A stretch of DNA of 7,167 bases, taken from positions 1 through 7,167 of the forward strand of contig JALOSP010000066.1 in the NCBI GenBank assembly GCA_025458365.1, written 5' to 3'. This DNA comes from Hyphomonadaceae bacterium (GTDB lineage Bacteria; Pseudomonadota; Alphaproteobacteria; Caulobacterales; Aquidulcibacteraceae). Shown in pieces: positions 1-7,154 of this stretch (positions are counted from its first letter, which is position 1; the number at the start of each line of letters is the position of its first letter). The notes under the pieces are model-generated. The model was not told the DNA's origin. It made no database searches and worked only from the letters and a program-made list of their open reading frames with translations. The translations under genes and the position numbers were made by a program.

Positions 1-270
1 GTCTGCAGGCTTGGCCACGCCCATCACAGGCAGACCAACAAGCGGCAGCAGCGCGGTTGCGGCCACCGGGATGGCCTCGGTGATCCACCATATGATCATC
101 AGTGCCAGCAGCGCGAGGGCCTTCCATGCCAAGGGTTCAAGGCTCGCGGGCGGAGGGCTCGCCAGCATCAGTGCAAACACGCCAAGCCCGGCCAGCAGCC
201 CGATCCGGCGGACCAGCGCACCACCAGCTGGTTCTTCTTCAAACGTGCCTGTGTCCCTGGCATCAGCCAT
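1..270 (-). CDS. DASS/SLC13-family anion:Na+ symporter, N-terminal part only (cut by window edge)
   Basis: The first 90 codons of an inner-membrane transporter, running off the left edge. The protein starts MADARDTGTF, a short polar cytoplasmic leader. Two hydrophobic stretches follow, at about residues 22-38 and 49-63, and then residues 61-85 read WWITEAIPVAATALLPLV followed by GLPVMGV. This WxTEAxPxxxTALLPLxxxPxxGV pattern is the recognisable N-terminal signature of the divalent anion:Na+ symporters (CitT/SdcS/SLC13), which carry succinate, malate, citrate, sulfate or related anions inward with sodium. The ATG at 270 has only a weak ribosome site (GGA seven bases upstream) and lies 23 bp after the stop of the upstream lipoprotein gene, so it is probably the last or a late gene of the same operon. 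The substrate cannot be told from this fragment. An ArsB/NhaD-type relative is a less likely alternative. Family call confident; function within the family unknown. Confidence 0.85.
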   Translation of the reverse strand, partial: MADARDTGTFEEEPAGGALVRRIGLLAGLGVFALMLASPPPASLEPLAWKALALLALMIIWWITEAIPVAATALLPLVGLPVMGVAKPAD

Positions 271-293
271 GTCTGTGTCCAATCTCGAAACGG

Positions 294-1673
294 CTAGAAG
301 CCTGTGGAGGGTGTAAAGTCGGGCAGAAACCTGCAAGGCTCAGCCAAGCGTCTGGAAAGAGGTTCGCACCCGACGGCAATCGATGCGGCATCAGGTTTGC
401 GGCCGACCTTGATCCAGTCAAGCATGGCTGCAAACACAGCCGGGTATGCAGGCGCACTCAGGCGGCTGTGTTCGGCCTCGTCGGTATAGACTTGGACCAG
501 CAGACTGCCACGGCCCGCACGCTCGACAGTCTGCCGGTAGGCTTCGGCATGGGAAGAACTGGCCACCAGATCGCCTGCGCCGTGCAAGGTGATGGTTGGA
601 ACCACGATCAGGCCAGACAGGTCACTGTCATACGCCAGCTGCGCTAGCGCTTGGGGGTCCGGGCTGAAGCGTTCGATGCCCTGATTCAGGGCCAGATCAT
701 CATCGGAACCGCGATACACGGTGTCTTGGTTGGAAAACGGATTGCGGCCCTCAAGGCGCCCGACCATGTCCTGAAAGGTCATTGTCGCCCAGAACAGGTT
801 CGGCAGGATTTGAGCCTCCGAAACACCAAGCACGCCAGTGATGCTGGCGGCCCTCGCCCGCTGGGCGGCGGTGCGCTCGGCTGGGGGCAGGCCAATCCCG
901 GTGCACTCTTCAACCCTGTCTGCAAGCTCGGCGCGAGACATCGTGGACCCTTCGGGCAGGCCTTGCCAGAGCGGATATTGCGGTTCGTCAGGGCGCGGAT
1001 GATTGCGGCAGTAGAATTGATAGACCGCACGCAGGTCAGACCGCAGCCGGTAGGCGCGTGTGCCACCGGCAAGCACGCCACTGGTAAGGATCACGCCATC
1101 CACAGTCTTGCGTCCGTCATGGTCCAGTGCATGCAGTTCGGCGTATTTGGCCGCGACATTGGCACCCCAGGACTGGCCGTGCAGCAGTGTGAGCGCAGGG
1201 CGCCCAAATGCTTGCCAGAGAATCTGCCGCAAATCCTCCATGTCTGCCGCTGCTGACCGCACACCATACCCGCCGCGCCGATAGGTCGATCCGGCCCAGG
1301 CGTATCCTTCAGTGACCAGCATCTGGAACTTTTCGAGATCCTCGACAGTTTCTGACAATTGCGGCGGGCCAAGCCTCGGCCCACCGTGGGCAAACAGCAC
1401 CAGCGTGCCGTTCCAGTCTGCCGGCATGGCCATGAGATAGGCAGCACCGGCAGGCGACGTTCCTGTGTGGCAGCGCACGCCAGAGGGCAGAAAACCGGGG
1501 CAGACGGTGACCTGCGGACCCACGACGGCCCGCTCCATCAGCAGACTGGACGGGCTGTCGACCAGCGCACGCGATGGCGTACAACCGGCCACCAGCAAGG
1601 CAATCAAGCCAAGACACAAGCCACGGGCGGTTCGTGTGGCTGGCCGATGGCCGGTTGTATGGTGCAGGCTCAT
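294..1673 (-). CDS. Lipoprotein alpha/beta hydrolase (serine esterase/peptidase-like)
   Basis: A 459-residue predicted lipoprotein of the alpha/beta-hydrolase fold. Residues 19-31 are hydrophobic and end in the lipobox LVAGC (Cys31). The next residue is Thr rather than Asp, which suggests outer-membrane sorting in a typical Gram-negative. An oxyanion-type HGGP lies at 96-99, the nucleophile elbow GQSWG at 166-170 (Ser168), a likely acid at Asp368 in HGAGDLV, and a likely catalytic His402 in DEAEHSRL, so the triad looks complete. Mature-region cysteines fall in close or paired positions (58/68, 222/257, 436/447), fitting three disulfides in an oxidising compartment. About 190 residues between Ser168 and Asp368 include a probable lid domain. 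The ATG overlaps the upstream stop as ATGA and has no purine-rich ribosome site, so translation probably depends on coupling. It could be an esterase, lactonase or aminopeptidase; the substrate is unknown. Confidence 0.85.
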   Translation of the reverse strand: MSLHHTTGHRPATRTARGLCLGLIALLVAGCTPSRALVDSPSSLLMERAVVGPQVTVCPGFLPSGVRCHTGTSPAGAAYLMAMPADWNGTLVLFAHGGPRLGPPQLSETVEDLEKFQMLVTEGYAWAGSTYRRGGYGVRSAAADMEDLRQILWQAFGRPALTLLHGQSWGANVAAKYAELHALDHDGRKTVDGVILTSGVLAGGTRAYRLRSDLRAVYQFYCRNHPRPDEPQYPLWQGLPEGSTMSRAELADRVEECTGIGLPPAERTAAQRARAASITGVLGVSEAQILPNLFWATMTFQDMVGRLEGRNPFSNQDTVYRGSDDDLALNQGIERFSPDPQALAQLAYDSDLSGLIVVPTITLHGAGDLVASSSHAEAYRQTVERAGRGSLLVQVYTDEAEHSRLSAPAYPAVFAAMLDWIKVGRKPDAASIAVGCEPLSRRLAEPCRFLPDFTPSTGF

Positions 1674-2578
1674 GGTCGCAAAACAGCGCCAAAAAGTTGA
1701 TTGACCGCGAAGGCGGCCATGCCACCATTGTCGTGGGCGATGCCCGGCGCATAGGCCAGAGACCAGCCGAATGGTACCCCCAAGGCCTCTGCATGTTGCT
1801 TGCCCGCAGCATGGAAGTTCATTCCGCGAGCGAGCCGGTGCGGCCCTTGCGCCATCTGACCGGCTTCCCGGTTCAGGCTGGGGTGTTCGGGGTCATTGTC
1901 ACGGGTGCCCAACAGAATGGTCATATCGGCGGCCAGCCACTCGCGCAAAGCCTGATCGCCGCCAGGAGCGCCTGCAAACCCCAAAGGCCAGGCCAGGGCG
2001 GGGTTGGGAAAGGTGTACCAGCCTGCATTTGCGGCAATCACGCGTTTCAGCTTTTGGGGCGCTGCAAAGGCGCGAAACCTGTGGGCAAACTGGGCACCCG
2101 CCGAATGGCCGAACAGATCGAACGAGCGGGTTGTCAGTGCTTCCTCCTGGCAGAACCATTCGAAGATCGGGCCTATGGCCGAAAAACTCCACAGCGAAAC
2201 AGGACGGGCCCTGCCTTGAGCGTCCAGCACCCCGCCCAGGTTGTAGTTCAAGGCGCCGGGGAATGCCTCTGCTGAAAACTCCGGACAGATTGCAATGAAG
2301 CCGATCCGGTCAGCCAGCGCCTGCCATTCGGCAAGATAACGATCCGCGTCGCGCCGCACGCCGTGCATGATGACAAGCACAGGCGCATCGTCGTCGGCCA
2401 GCTCAGGCCGGTGGCTCCAGACCGGGATGGCAGGCCCCGCCCAGCCATCAAACACCCGGCGCACGGGAGTGCGGAGCTGTCTGATGTCCTGTGCGACAGC
2501 GCTTGATGCCTGAAAGGCGGCGTCCCCTGCGATTGCGGCAAGGCCCGCCAGAATGAACCTTCTGTCTGCACTGCTCAC
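1670..2578 (-). CDS. Exported alpha/beta hydrolase (esterase/depolymerase-like), GTG start
   Basis: A 302-residue exported serine hydrolase. The N-terminus carries twin arginines (DRRFIL, residues 5-10), a hydrophobic Ala-rich core and an AVA cleavage site after about residue 29. This resembles a Tat leader, although the motif is imperfect and Sec export is possible. The mature enzyme shows an oxyanion-type MHG at 71-73, a nucleophile elbow GHSAG at 157-161 (Ser159), a likely acid at Asp227 in LLGTRDND, and a likely catalytic His282 in PGIAHDN. Size and motif spacing fit small esterase, feruloyl-esterase or polyhydroxybutyrate-depolymerase-like enzymes, but no substrate motif is diagnostic. 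The GTG at 2578 is preceded by a strong GAGGAG (2587-2592) eight bases upstream, inside the last codons of the carboxypeptidase gene, and overlaps its stop as GTGA. The 3' end overlaps the next hydrolase by four bases. It probably acts in the periplasm on the same substrate as its neighbours. Confidence 0.85.
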   Translation of the reverse strand: MSSADRRFILAGLAAIAGDAAFQASSAVAQDIRQLRTPVRRVFDGWAGPAIPVWSHRPELADDDAPVLVIMHGVRRDADRYLAEWQALADRIGFIAICPEFSAEAFPGALNYNLGGVLDAQGRARPVSLWSFSAIGPIFEWFCQEEALTTRSFDLFGHSAGAQFAHRFRAFAAPQKLKRVIAANAGWYTFPNPALAWPLGFAGAPGGDQALREWLAADMTILLGTRDNDPEHPSLNREAGQMAQGPHRLARGMNFHAAGKQHAEALGVPFGWSLAYAPGIAHDNGGMAAFAVNQLFGAVLRP

Positions 2579-3789
2579 AGCATCTGCTCCTCGACTGCGG
2601 GGCTGGCGAATCCGTCTGGCAATGCCACTGCCGCCTCCATCATCGCTTCGGCCGCCGCCCGCGCATTGGCTTCTGCCTCCGCCCGCGGTGTGTTGTCGCC
2701 GACCTCGTAAGTGATCGCAGCCACGCCGAGCGTCAACCGGCCCCAGGTCTTGGAATTGGCATTGGACGCGTTGTGCGCCCTGTCGATCCCAGGCGCGCTT
2801 TCACCAAGGCGGGCGGTCCAGTCTTCGAGCCAGGCATCCGTGAACCCTGAGGGAAACAGGCTGGCTGATCGCGGTTGGGCATAGATCACGTCGCGGTCGG
2901 TGGCATGGAAGTCGATCATCGCGATGGCTGGCCGGTCTGCCACAAACTGGCGGATGCGGGCAGCGGCGGCCTGGGTTTCCGGTTGGGTGAATGGCCCCCA
3001 ATCGCGATTGAGATCGACCAGACCGCGATTGGTCCGCCAGTAGCCGCCAGCAATTCCGTCAGGGTTCAACACCGGCAGAAACAGCAGGGCAAAACGGCCC
3101 CGAAACCGGCGGGCGAGATCAGTGTCAGCCAGCAACGTCTCGGTAAAAGCGTCAAATGCCCATTCACCCGGCACTTCCGGCGGATGCTGCCGTGCTAGCA
3201 CGATGACCGATGCGGCTGCGCCTTCTGGCGCGGTTTCGTAGGCGGGTAGTGGCAACCCGGACAGCGAATGGCCAATCACAGATCGCGCGAGCATGCCACT
3301 GTCTGTGGCCCGGTCCAGCATCGCCGTCAGGCGTGCAGGTGCATCGAACGGCTGGGCGGCGAAGACGGTGGAACCCGGTTGCAGTTGGAACCGCACATGT
3401 GCTTCCTGGCCTGCCGATGCCACGGATACCTGTTCGTCGGCCGTCGGCTCCCATGCACCAACATCATGGCGACGATGGGGATGGTACCGGTGCCGGTGCT
3501 GGCCATAATCCAGCACCACCTCCACGTCGCGAGCGCGCCCCGTCGTCAGCCGGAATGCATACCAGGGGCTGGGGTTGATCGGCAGCGTCTCGGGCCGGAC
3601 TTCGACCCGGACCGAAGTCACACCCGCAATCACACGCACCGCGCACGATCGTGCGCCCGCCCGCGCGAAGCCCGTGTCCACACGCACACCATGACCGCGA
3701 CACAAGGCCGGGCGCTCGGTGCCCGCACCTGGAAATGGCGCCAGCAGTGAAGCGAGGACGGTAGCAACAGCCATCCCGCGCAATGTCAT
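2575..3789 (-). CDS. Secreted M14-family zinc carboxypeptidase
   Basis: A predicted periplasmic metallocarboxypeptidase of 404 residues counted from the ATG at 3789. That start is preferred because GGAG (3798-3801) lies eight bases upstream and because it begins directly with a signal peptide (MTLRGMAVATVLASLL, cleaved near residue 22). An in-frame ATG at 3840 would add 17 residues and sits four bases after the receptor gene, but its only ribosome-like AGGG is too close. An N-terminal beta-rich domain (about 30-150) includes a probable disulfide pair Cys30/Cys49 and a His-rich segment at 98-108. The catalytic domain has RQHPPE with zinc ligands His202 and Glu205, then YWRTNRGLVDLNRDW, which aligns with carboxypeptidase A Arg127 (here Arg252) and Asn144-Arg145 (Asn261-Arg262). 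The third ligand is His295 in IDFHAT and the catalytic base Glu362 in TYEVGDN. The HPPE form and two-domain layout are closer to bacterial M14/CCP-like proteins than to classical digestive carboxypeptidases. The released residue is not predictable. Confidence 0.9.
   Translation of the reverse strand: MTLRGMAVATVLASLLAPFPGAGTERPALCRGHGVRVDTGFARAGARSCAVRVIAGVTSVRVEVRPETLPINPSPWYAFRLTTGRARDVEVVLDYGQHRHRYHPHRRHDVGAWEPTADEQVSVASAGQEAHVRFQLQPGSTVFAAQPFDAPARLTAMLDRATDSGMLARSVIGHSLSGLPLPAYETAPEGAAASVIVLARQHPPEVPGEWAFDAFTETLLADTDLARRFRGRFALLFLPVLNPDGIAGGYWRTNRGLVDLNRDWGPFTQPETQAAAARIRQFVADRPAIAMIDFHATDRDVIYAQPRSASLFPSGFTDAWLEDWTARLGESAPGIDRAHNASNANSKTWGRLTLGVAAITYEVGDNTPRAEAEANARAAAEAMMEAAVALPDGFASPAVEEQML
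2587..2592 (-). promoter_or_regulatory. Strong internal ribosome binding site for the GTG-started hydrolase
   Basis: GAGGAG on the minus strand, eight bases before the GTG at 2578. It also encodes Glu-Glu near the C-terminus (EEQML) of the carboxypeptidase. It decides the GTG start and lets the hydrolase be translated both by coupling through the GTGA overlap and by fresh initiation. Confidence 0.75.
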
Positions 3790-3797
3790 CTGGCGGG

Positions 3798-3801
3798 CTC
3801 C
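3798..3801 (-). promoter_or_regulatory. Ribosome binding site deciding the carboxypeptidase start
   Basis: GGAG on the minus strand, eight bases before the ATG at 3789. The competing upstream ATGs at 3840 and 3810 lack a well-spaced purine-rich site, so this site favours the shorter protein with a compact signal peptide. Confidence 0.55.
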
Positions 3802-3844
3802 GCAGGGCATAGGCCCAGCCGTACGGCATGCAACGCGCATGACC

Positions 3845-6800
3845 CTAGAACGTGGCTCGCACTTGCATGTACATCTCGGTACCCTTCAGCCAGTGGAACT
3901 CGGGATTGTAGCCCAGAGATGAATCCACCAGCGGAGGTGCCTCATTGGTCAGATTGTTGACCCCGAAGCGGATGCGATAGGGGCGCCCCTCACCGCCCAG
4001 CCGGGCCTCGCCATAGACATTGACCCGAACCGCACTTTCTGCGGTCCAGAAGTCCAGCACACCATCACCGTTCAGGTCGGGGTCGGCAGCAGTATCGAGG
4101 AAGTCGGAAATGTAGCGGGCCGAGGCTCCCAGTGCGAAGGGCCCCCGCGTCCAGGTCATGGTGAAATTGGTGCGCCATTGCGGGTTGCCATCCTGACGGA
4201 TGCGGTCTTCCTGCAACTCTGTGAACACCCCGGCAAAGGCCGGGCTTGCGGCCAGTTCGGCCAGCAATTCATTGCGCACCACATTGAGCGAGCGCAGATA
4301 GGTCACATCCAGATCGAAATCGACCGTGCCGAACTCCATGCTGGGCCGGATTGTGAAGTTGACCCCCAGATCGAACCCGTCCGCATCCTGGCTGTCGAGG
4401 TTGATGAAGGGATCGACAATGAATTGCACCTGACCGGCAGCCTGGCGTTGGTCGGCCGGGTTGGCAAGGTTCCAGGCGGCGAAGGCTGCGGCATCGCCAG
4501 CCGTGACCGGGGCACGCACCACGTTCGGGTTGGATGAACCGCGACGACGCAGCAGGAAGTCATAGGCCAGTGCCTCCTGGTCACCGAACGCGGCAATCAC
4601 GTCGGTCTGGGCAAAGCTCCAGTAGTCGAGGCTGACGCGGAAATCGCGGATCCACGGTTGGCCCAGTGCCCGCCGGAAGTCCGCAATCACACCCAACACC
4701 ACAGTCTCGGTGTCCTCATTGCGCAAATTGGGGTTGGCCTGACGGACGCTGGGCACATAGGCGTCGCCGTTGGACTGGGCGTCGCCTGTCACCGGCGCCC
4801 GCCAGAAGTCGTCGATCCCCAGATTCAGGCGCGAAATGTCGCCACGATTGAGTTGCACCAGATTGGGCACCCGGAATCCCTGGCTCCAGGCCGCCCGCAG
4901 GTTGAGCCATTCGATCGGGAACCACGACAGTGCGACCTTCGGCTTGACAGAACTTTCCCCCAGATCGTCGAAATACTCGGCCCGAGCCGCCATCTGCAAG
5001 GTGAGCCTGTTCGGGAATGGCCCGTCGCCATCGATCAGCGGCACGAACACTTCGCCGAACGCCGAATAGACATTGCGGTCGCCTGTCGAATCGTCCGTCG
5101 GGCTGACCCCGACCACATCCGACCGGCCTGACACGGTGGCCGTATTGAAAATGATGGTGCCGTCCAGACGCGGATCCCGGTCCTCGGTATATCGCTCATA
5201 CCGCCATTCGACACCGAAGGCCGCTGCAATCGGACCCGCCCAGCCGGCAAACAGCTCATCAGTGCTCATCCGGTAGTCACCGGTTGCCAGCACGGTTTCG
5301 CCGACGTTCTCGCTGGCGATCCGGACCCGGTCCCACTGCGCGGTGGAGTTGCTGCCCGGCCCGCCGAACGGGTTGATCGCATCGGGTGTCGAGCGCGCCA
5401 GCTCTGCTTGCAGCAGGGTCTTCGAGATCCGGTTGTTCTCGATGTCGGTGGTCTCATTCGACGAATAGGCCAGCGCACCTTCCCAATCCCAATCCCCGAA
5501 ACTGCCCTTCAGCCCTGCCAGTGCGCGCCACGTGGTGGTCTCGGTGAAGATGTTGCGCAGACCAAGCTCGACTGGCCGCCATTGCTGGACCAGCACGTCA
5601 AGACCGGCGGCAGGAACGTCTGTCGTGTTCAGCCCGGCAATCCGGTTGACCGATCCGACAGCGCCAAACGGGTTCCAGTAATTCGTGCGCGGCACGACAA
5701 GGAACGCCAGACCTGAATCCATCGGCTGGGTGGCCCGGGCACTCGCAGTTTCGGCCTGATAGTACAGGAACTCGGCAAAGCCCTCCATCGTGTCGGAGAA
5801 ATCATGCGTGATCTGGCCGAACAAATTGACCCGGTCGATCTCCGTCAACATCTGGCGTCCCAGTGCCTGCTCGCCGTCTAGGGGAATGTTGATCCCTTGA
5901 TTGAGCGCGTTGTTCGGCTGCAAGGCATTGAAGTCATATCGCAGCCCGACATCCAGTGTGGAATCATCCAGGCCTACACAGCCAATCGTGGTCGTCGCCG
6001 GGAGGTTCTGCAAAGTCCCCGCAAAGCCGCAAGGCTGGACGTGGAACACGCCACCTGTCGTTGTCAGATTGGTGGTGCCGCGCCGCACGCGGCGTCCCAG
6101 GAACTGGCTGCCATCCGCATTGAATGCACCAGCTACAAACTCACCGAATGGCGACGCCGACGAAGTGTTGCGAAAGTCAGTGTTGGCCGTAGCGTAAGGG
6201 CTGTCTGCGAGGAAACCACGCTTGTCCACACTGGTGAATTGGGGCCCGAGCTCGCTCGAATACAGCGGGTCGCGGTGATACCACGATGCAATCGCCAGAA
6301 CCCGCGTGCGGTCCTGATTGAAACCGAAACCATGGGCCACATCGAAGCTCAACTCGCCATGATCGGCACCACTCAGGCGCGAGACCCGACCGGTAATCCG
6401 GGTCTGGTCGAAATCGGTGGACAGGATGGTGTTCACCACGCCAGCAGTAGCGTCCGATCCGTAGAGCGCCGATGCCCCGTCCCGCAGGACTTCGATCCGG
6501 TCGATCCCGGCCGATGGGAAGGCGTTGACATTGGTGACCTGGCGCGGGGTCGAGCCCACGTCCTGGTTGACTGCGTGTGCTGCAATCCGGCGACCGTTCA
6601 ACAGGATCAGCGTGTTGCCAGTGCCCAGCCCGCGCAGATTGACCGTGGCGATGTCGCCACGCGCCGAATTGGGTCCATCGGCCGCGCCATTGATCTCGAA
6701 GGACCCGGCTTGAGCCAGATTTTCCATCAGTTCCCCGGTGGAGGCCTGGCCCAGCGCGTCGATCTGGTCCCGGCTGATTGTGGTGACTGCGACCGCGCCA

Positions 6801-6973
6801 CTGTCCGATGCCGCCTGAATTCGCGTTCCGGTGACGATGATGGTCTGGACGGGTTGCGCCGGGTCGGCGGCGTCCTGTGGCGCAGACGCCGGAGGCGTGG
6901 CCTGGGCCAGGGCACCTGTGACCCAGACCGAAGCCATGGCAGTGCCGCACAGTAGAAGGCCCGTTCTCGTCAT
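3845..6973 (-). CDS. TonB-dependent outer-membrane receptor
   Basis: A 1042-residue outer-membrane active transporter that would use TonB-ExbBD energy to bring a ligand into the periplasm. Signal peptide residues 1-23 end in ALA; a TonB-box-like TIIVTGTRI lies at 44-52. The plug domain (about 55-190) shows VNLRGLGTGNTLILLNGRRI (111-130), IDRIEVLRDGASALYGSDA (157-175) and AGVVN at 177-181. The rest is the 22-strand barrel, with the conserved GFRVPNLVQLN segment and FGVNNLTNEAPP near the end, and a terminal Phe (QVRATF) as expected for BAM recognition. It is long for the family because of large extracellular loops. One loop holds the only two cysteines of the mature protein (315 and 332); another has a calcium-site-like DPDLNGDGVLD (964-974). 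The ATG at 6973 has GGGAG ten bases upstream. It heads the apparent operon, and no Fur-like box was seen nearby. The neighbouring peptidase and hydrolases suggest an organic, probably peptide- or ester-containing, ligand rather than a classical siderophore. Confidence 0.95.
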   Translation of the reverse strand: MTRTGLLLCGTAMASVWVTGALAQATPPASAPQDAADPAQPVQTIIVTGTRIQAASDSGAVAVTTISRDQIDALGQASTGELMENLAQAGSFEINGAADGPNSARGDIATVNLRGLGTGNTLILLNGRRIAAHAVNQDVGSTPRQVTNVNAFPSAGIDRIEVLRDGASALYGSDATAGVVNTILSTDFDQTRITGRVSRLSGADHGELSFDVAHGFGFNQDRTRVLAIASWYHRDPLYSSELGPQFTSVDKRGFLADSPYATANTDFRNTSSASPFGEFVAGAFNADGSQFLGRRVRRGTTNLTTTGGVFHVQPCGFAGTLQNLPATTTIGCVGLDDSTLDVGLRYDFNALQPNNALNQGINIPLDGEQALGRQMLTEIDRVNLFGQITHDFSDTMEGFAEFLYYQAETASARATQPMDSGLAFLVVPRTNYWNPFGAVGSVNRIAGLNTTDVPAAGLDVLVQQWRPVELGLRNIFTETTTWRALAGLKGSFGDWDWEGALAYSSNETTDIENNRISKTLLQAELARSTPDAINPFGGPGSNSTAQWDRVRIASENVGETVLATGDYRMSTDELFAGWAGPIAAAFGVEWRYERYTEDRDPRLDGTIIFNTATVSGRSDVVGVSPTDDSTGDRNVYSAFGEVFVPLIDGDGPFPNRLTLQMAARAEYFDDLGESSVKPKVALSWFPIEWLNLRAAWSQGFRVPNLVQLNRGDISRLNLGIDDFWRAPVTGDAQSNGDAYVPSVRQANPNLRNEDTETVVLGVIADFRRALGQPWIRDFRVSLDYWSFAQTDVIAAFGDQEALAYDFLLRRRGSSNPNVVRAPVTAGDAAAFAAWNLANPADQRQAAGQVQFIVDPFINLDSQDADGFDLGVNFTIRPSMEFGTVDFDLDVTYLRSLNVVRNELLAELAASPAFAGVFTELQEDRIRQDGNPQWRTNFTMTWTRGPFALGASARYISDFLDTAADPDLNGDGVLDFWTAESAVRVNVYGEARLGGEGRPYRIRFGVNNLTNEAPPLVDSSLGYNPEFHWLKGTEMYMQVRATF

Positions 6974-6983
6974 GACGTTTCAG

Positions 6984-6988
6984 CTCCC
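6984..6988 (-). promoter_or_regulatory. Ribosome binding site of the TonB-dependent receptor
   Basis: GGGAG on the minus strand, ten bases before the ATG at 6973. It supports this start, which also gives a well-formed signal peptide. Confidence 0.6.
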
Positions 6989-7001
6989 ATTCAACATCGT
7001 T

Positions 7002-7017
7002 GCGTGATGCACCACGC
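7002..7017. promoter_or_regulatory. 16-bp near-perfect palindrome, candidate operator
   Basis: GCGTGATGCACCACGC is a dyad centred between 7009 and 7010 in which seven of eight base pairs match (only A7007/C7012 fail). It lies 28 to 44 bases upstream of the receptor ATG, just before its ribosome site. The size and symmetry fit a binding site for a dimeric helix-turn-helix repressor, and the position would block transcription entering the receptor gene. No known regulator box was recognised. A chance palindrome in GC-rich DNA remains possible. Confidence 0.4.
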
Positions 7018-7025
7018 TGCCCTTG

Positions 7026-7071
7026 CGGTGATCCCCGTGCGCCGCAGGGCGGGTCATGGGGGGGATCACCG
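7026..7071. repeat. 11-bp perfect inverted repeat with 24-bp spacer upstream of the receptor gene
   Basis: The left arm CGGTGATCCCC (7026-7036) is exactly complementary to the right arm GGGGATCACCG (7061-7071). The 24-base spacer contains a small inner hairpin (CCGC at 7042-7045 with GCGG at 7049-7052). No T-run follows on either strand, so it is not a standard intrinsic terminator. The arm centres are 35 bp apart, about three and a third helical turns, which would suit paired operator half-sites. If transcription starts further upstream it would instead form a stable stem in the receptor leader. Its role is inferred only from position. Confidence 0.5.
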
Positions 7072-7108
7072 GCGGAACTTCTCAGCAGCCAGCCTACCGC
7101 GTTTCAGG

Positions 7109-7137
7109 ATATCGGAAAGCGGGAAACAGTGTGTCAG
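7109..7137 (-). promoter_or_regulatory. Weak sigma70-like promoter candidate for the receptor operon
   Basis: On the minus strand CTGACA (7132-7137) is followed after 17 bases by CGATAT (7109-7114). The -35 hexamer is one base off consensus and the -10 is poor. Transcription from here would give a leader of roughly 130 bases containing both inverted repeats. The call rests on hexamer matching alone, and alphaproteobacterial promoters are often degenerate. Confidence 0.25.
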
Positions 7138-7154
7138 CGAGGTGACGCAATTCA

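Noticed and set aside
102..647. Plus-strand open frame (181 codons) opposite the symporter/lipoprotein junction
   Set aside because: It crosses two real minus-strand genes and its translation is Arg/Ala/Gln-rich with no motif.
1574..2275. Plus-strand open frame (233 codons) across the hydrolase junction
   Set aside because: It is antisense to two genes with complete catalytic motifs and its translation shows low-complexity, domain-free sequence.
3805..3816. GGGC-ATAG-GCCC hairpin between receptor and carboxypeptidase genes as a terminator
   Set aside because: The stem has only four base pairs and no T-run follows on either strand. It is too weak to separate the genes.
5897..6955. Long plus-strand open frame (352 codons) opposite the receptor N-terminal half
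   Set aside because: It lies wholly antisense to the receptor's clear signal peptide and plug motifs. Its translation has no recognisable domain, and long antisense frames are common in GC-rich genes.
7026..7071. Inverted repeat as an intrinsic terminator
   Set aside because: The 24-base loop is long and no T-tract follows either arm.
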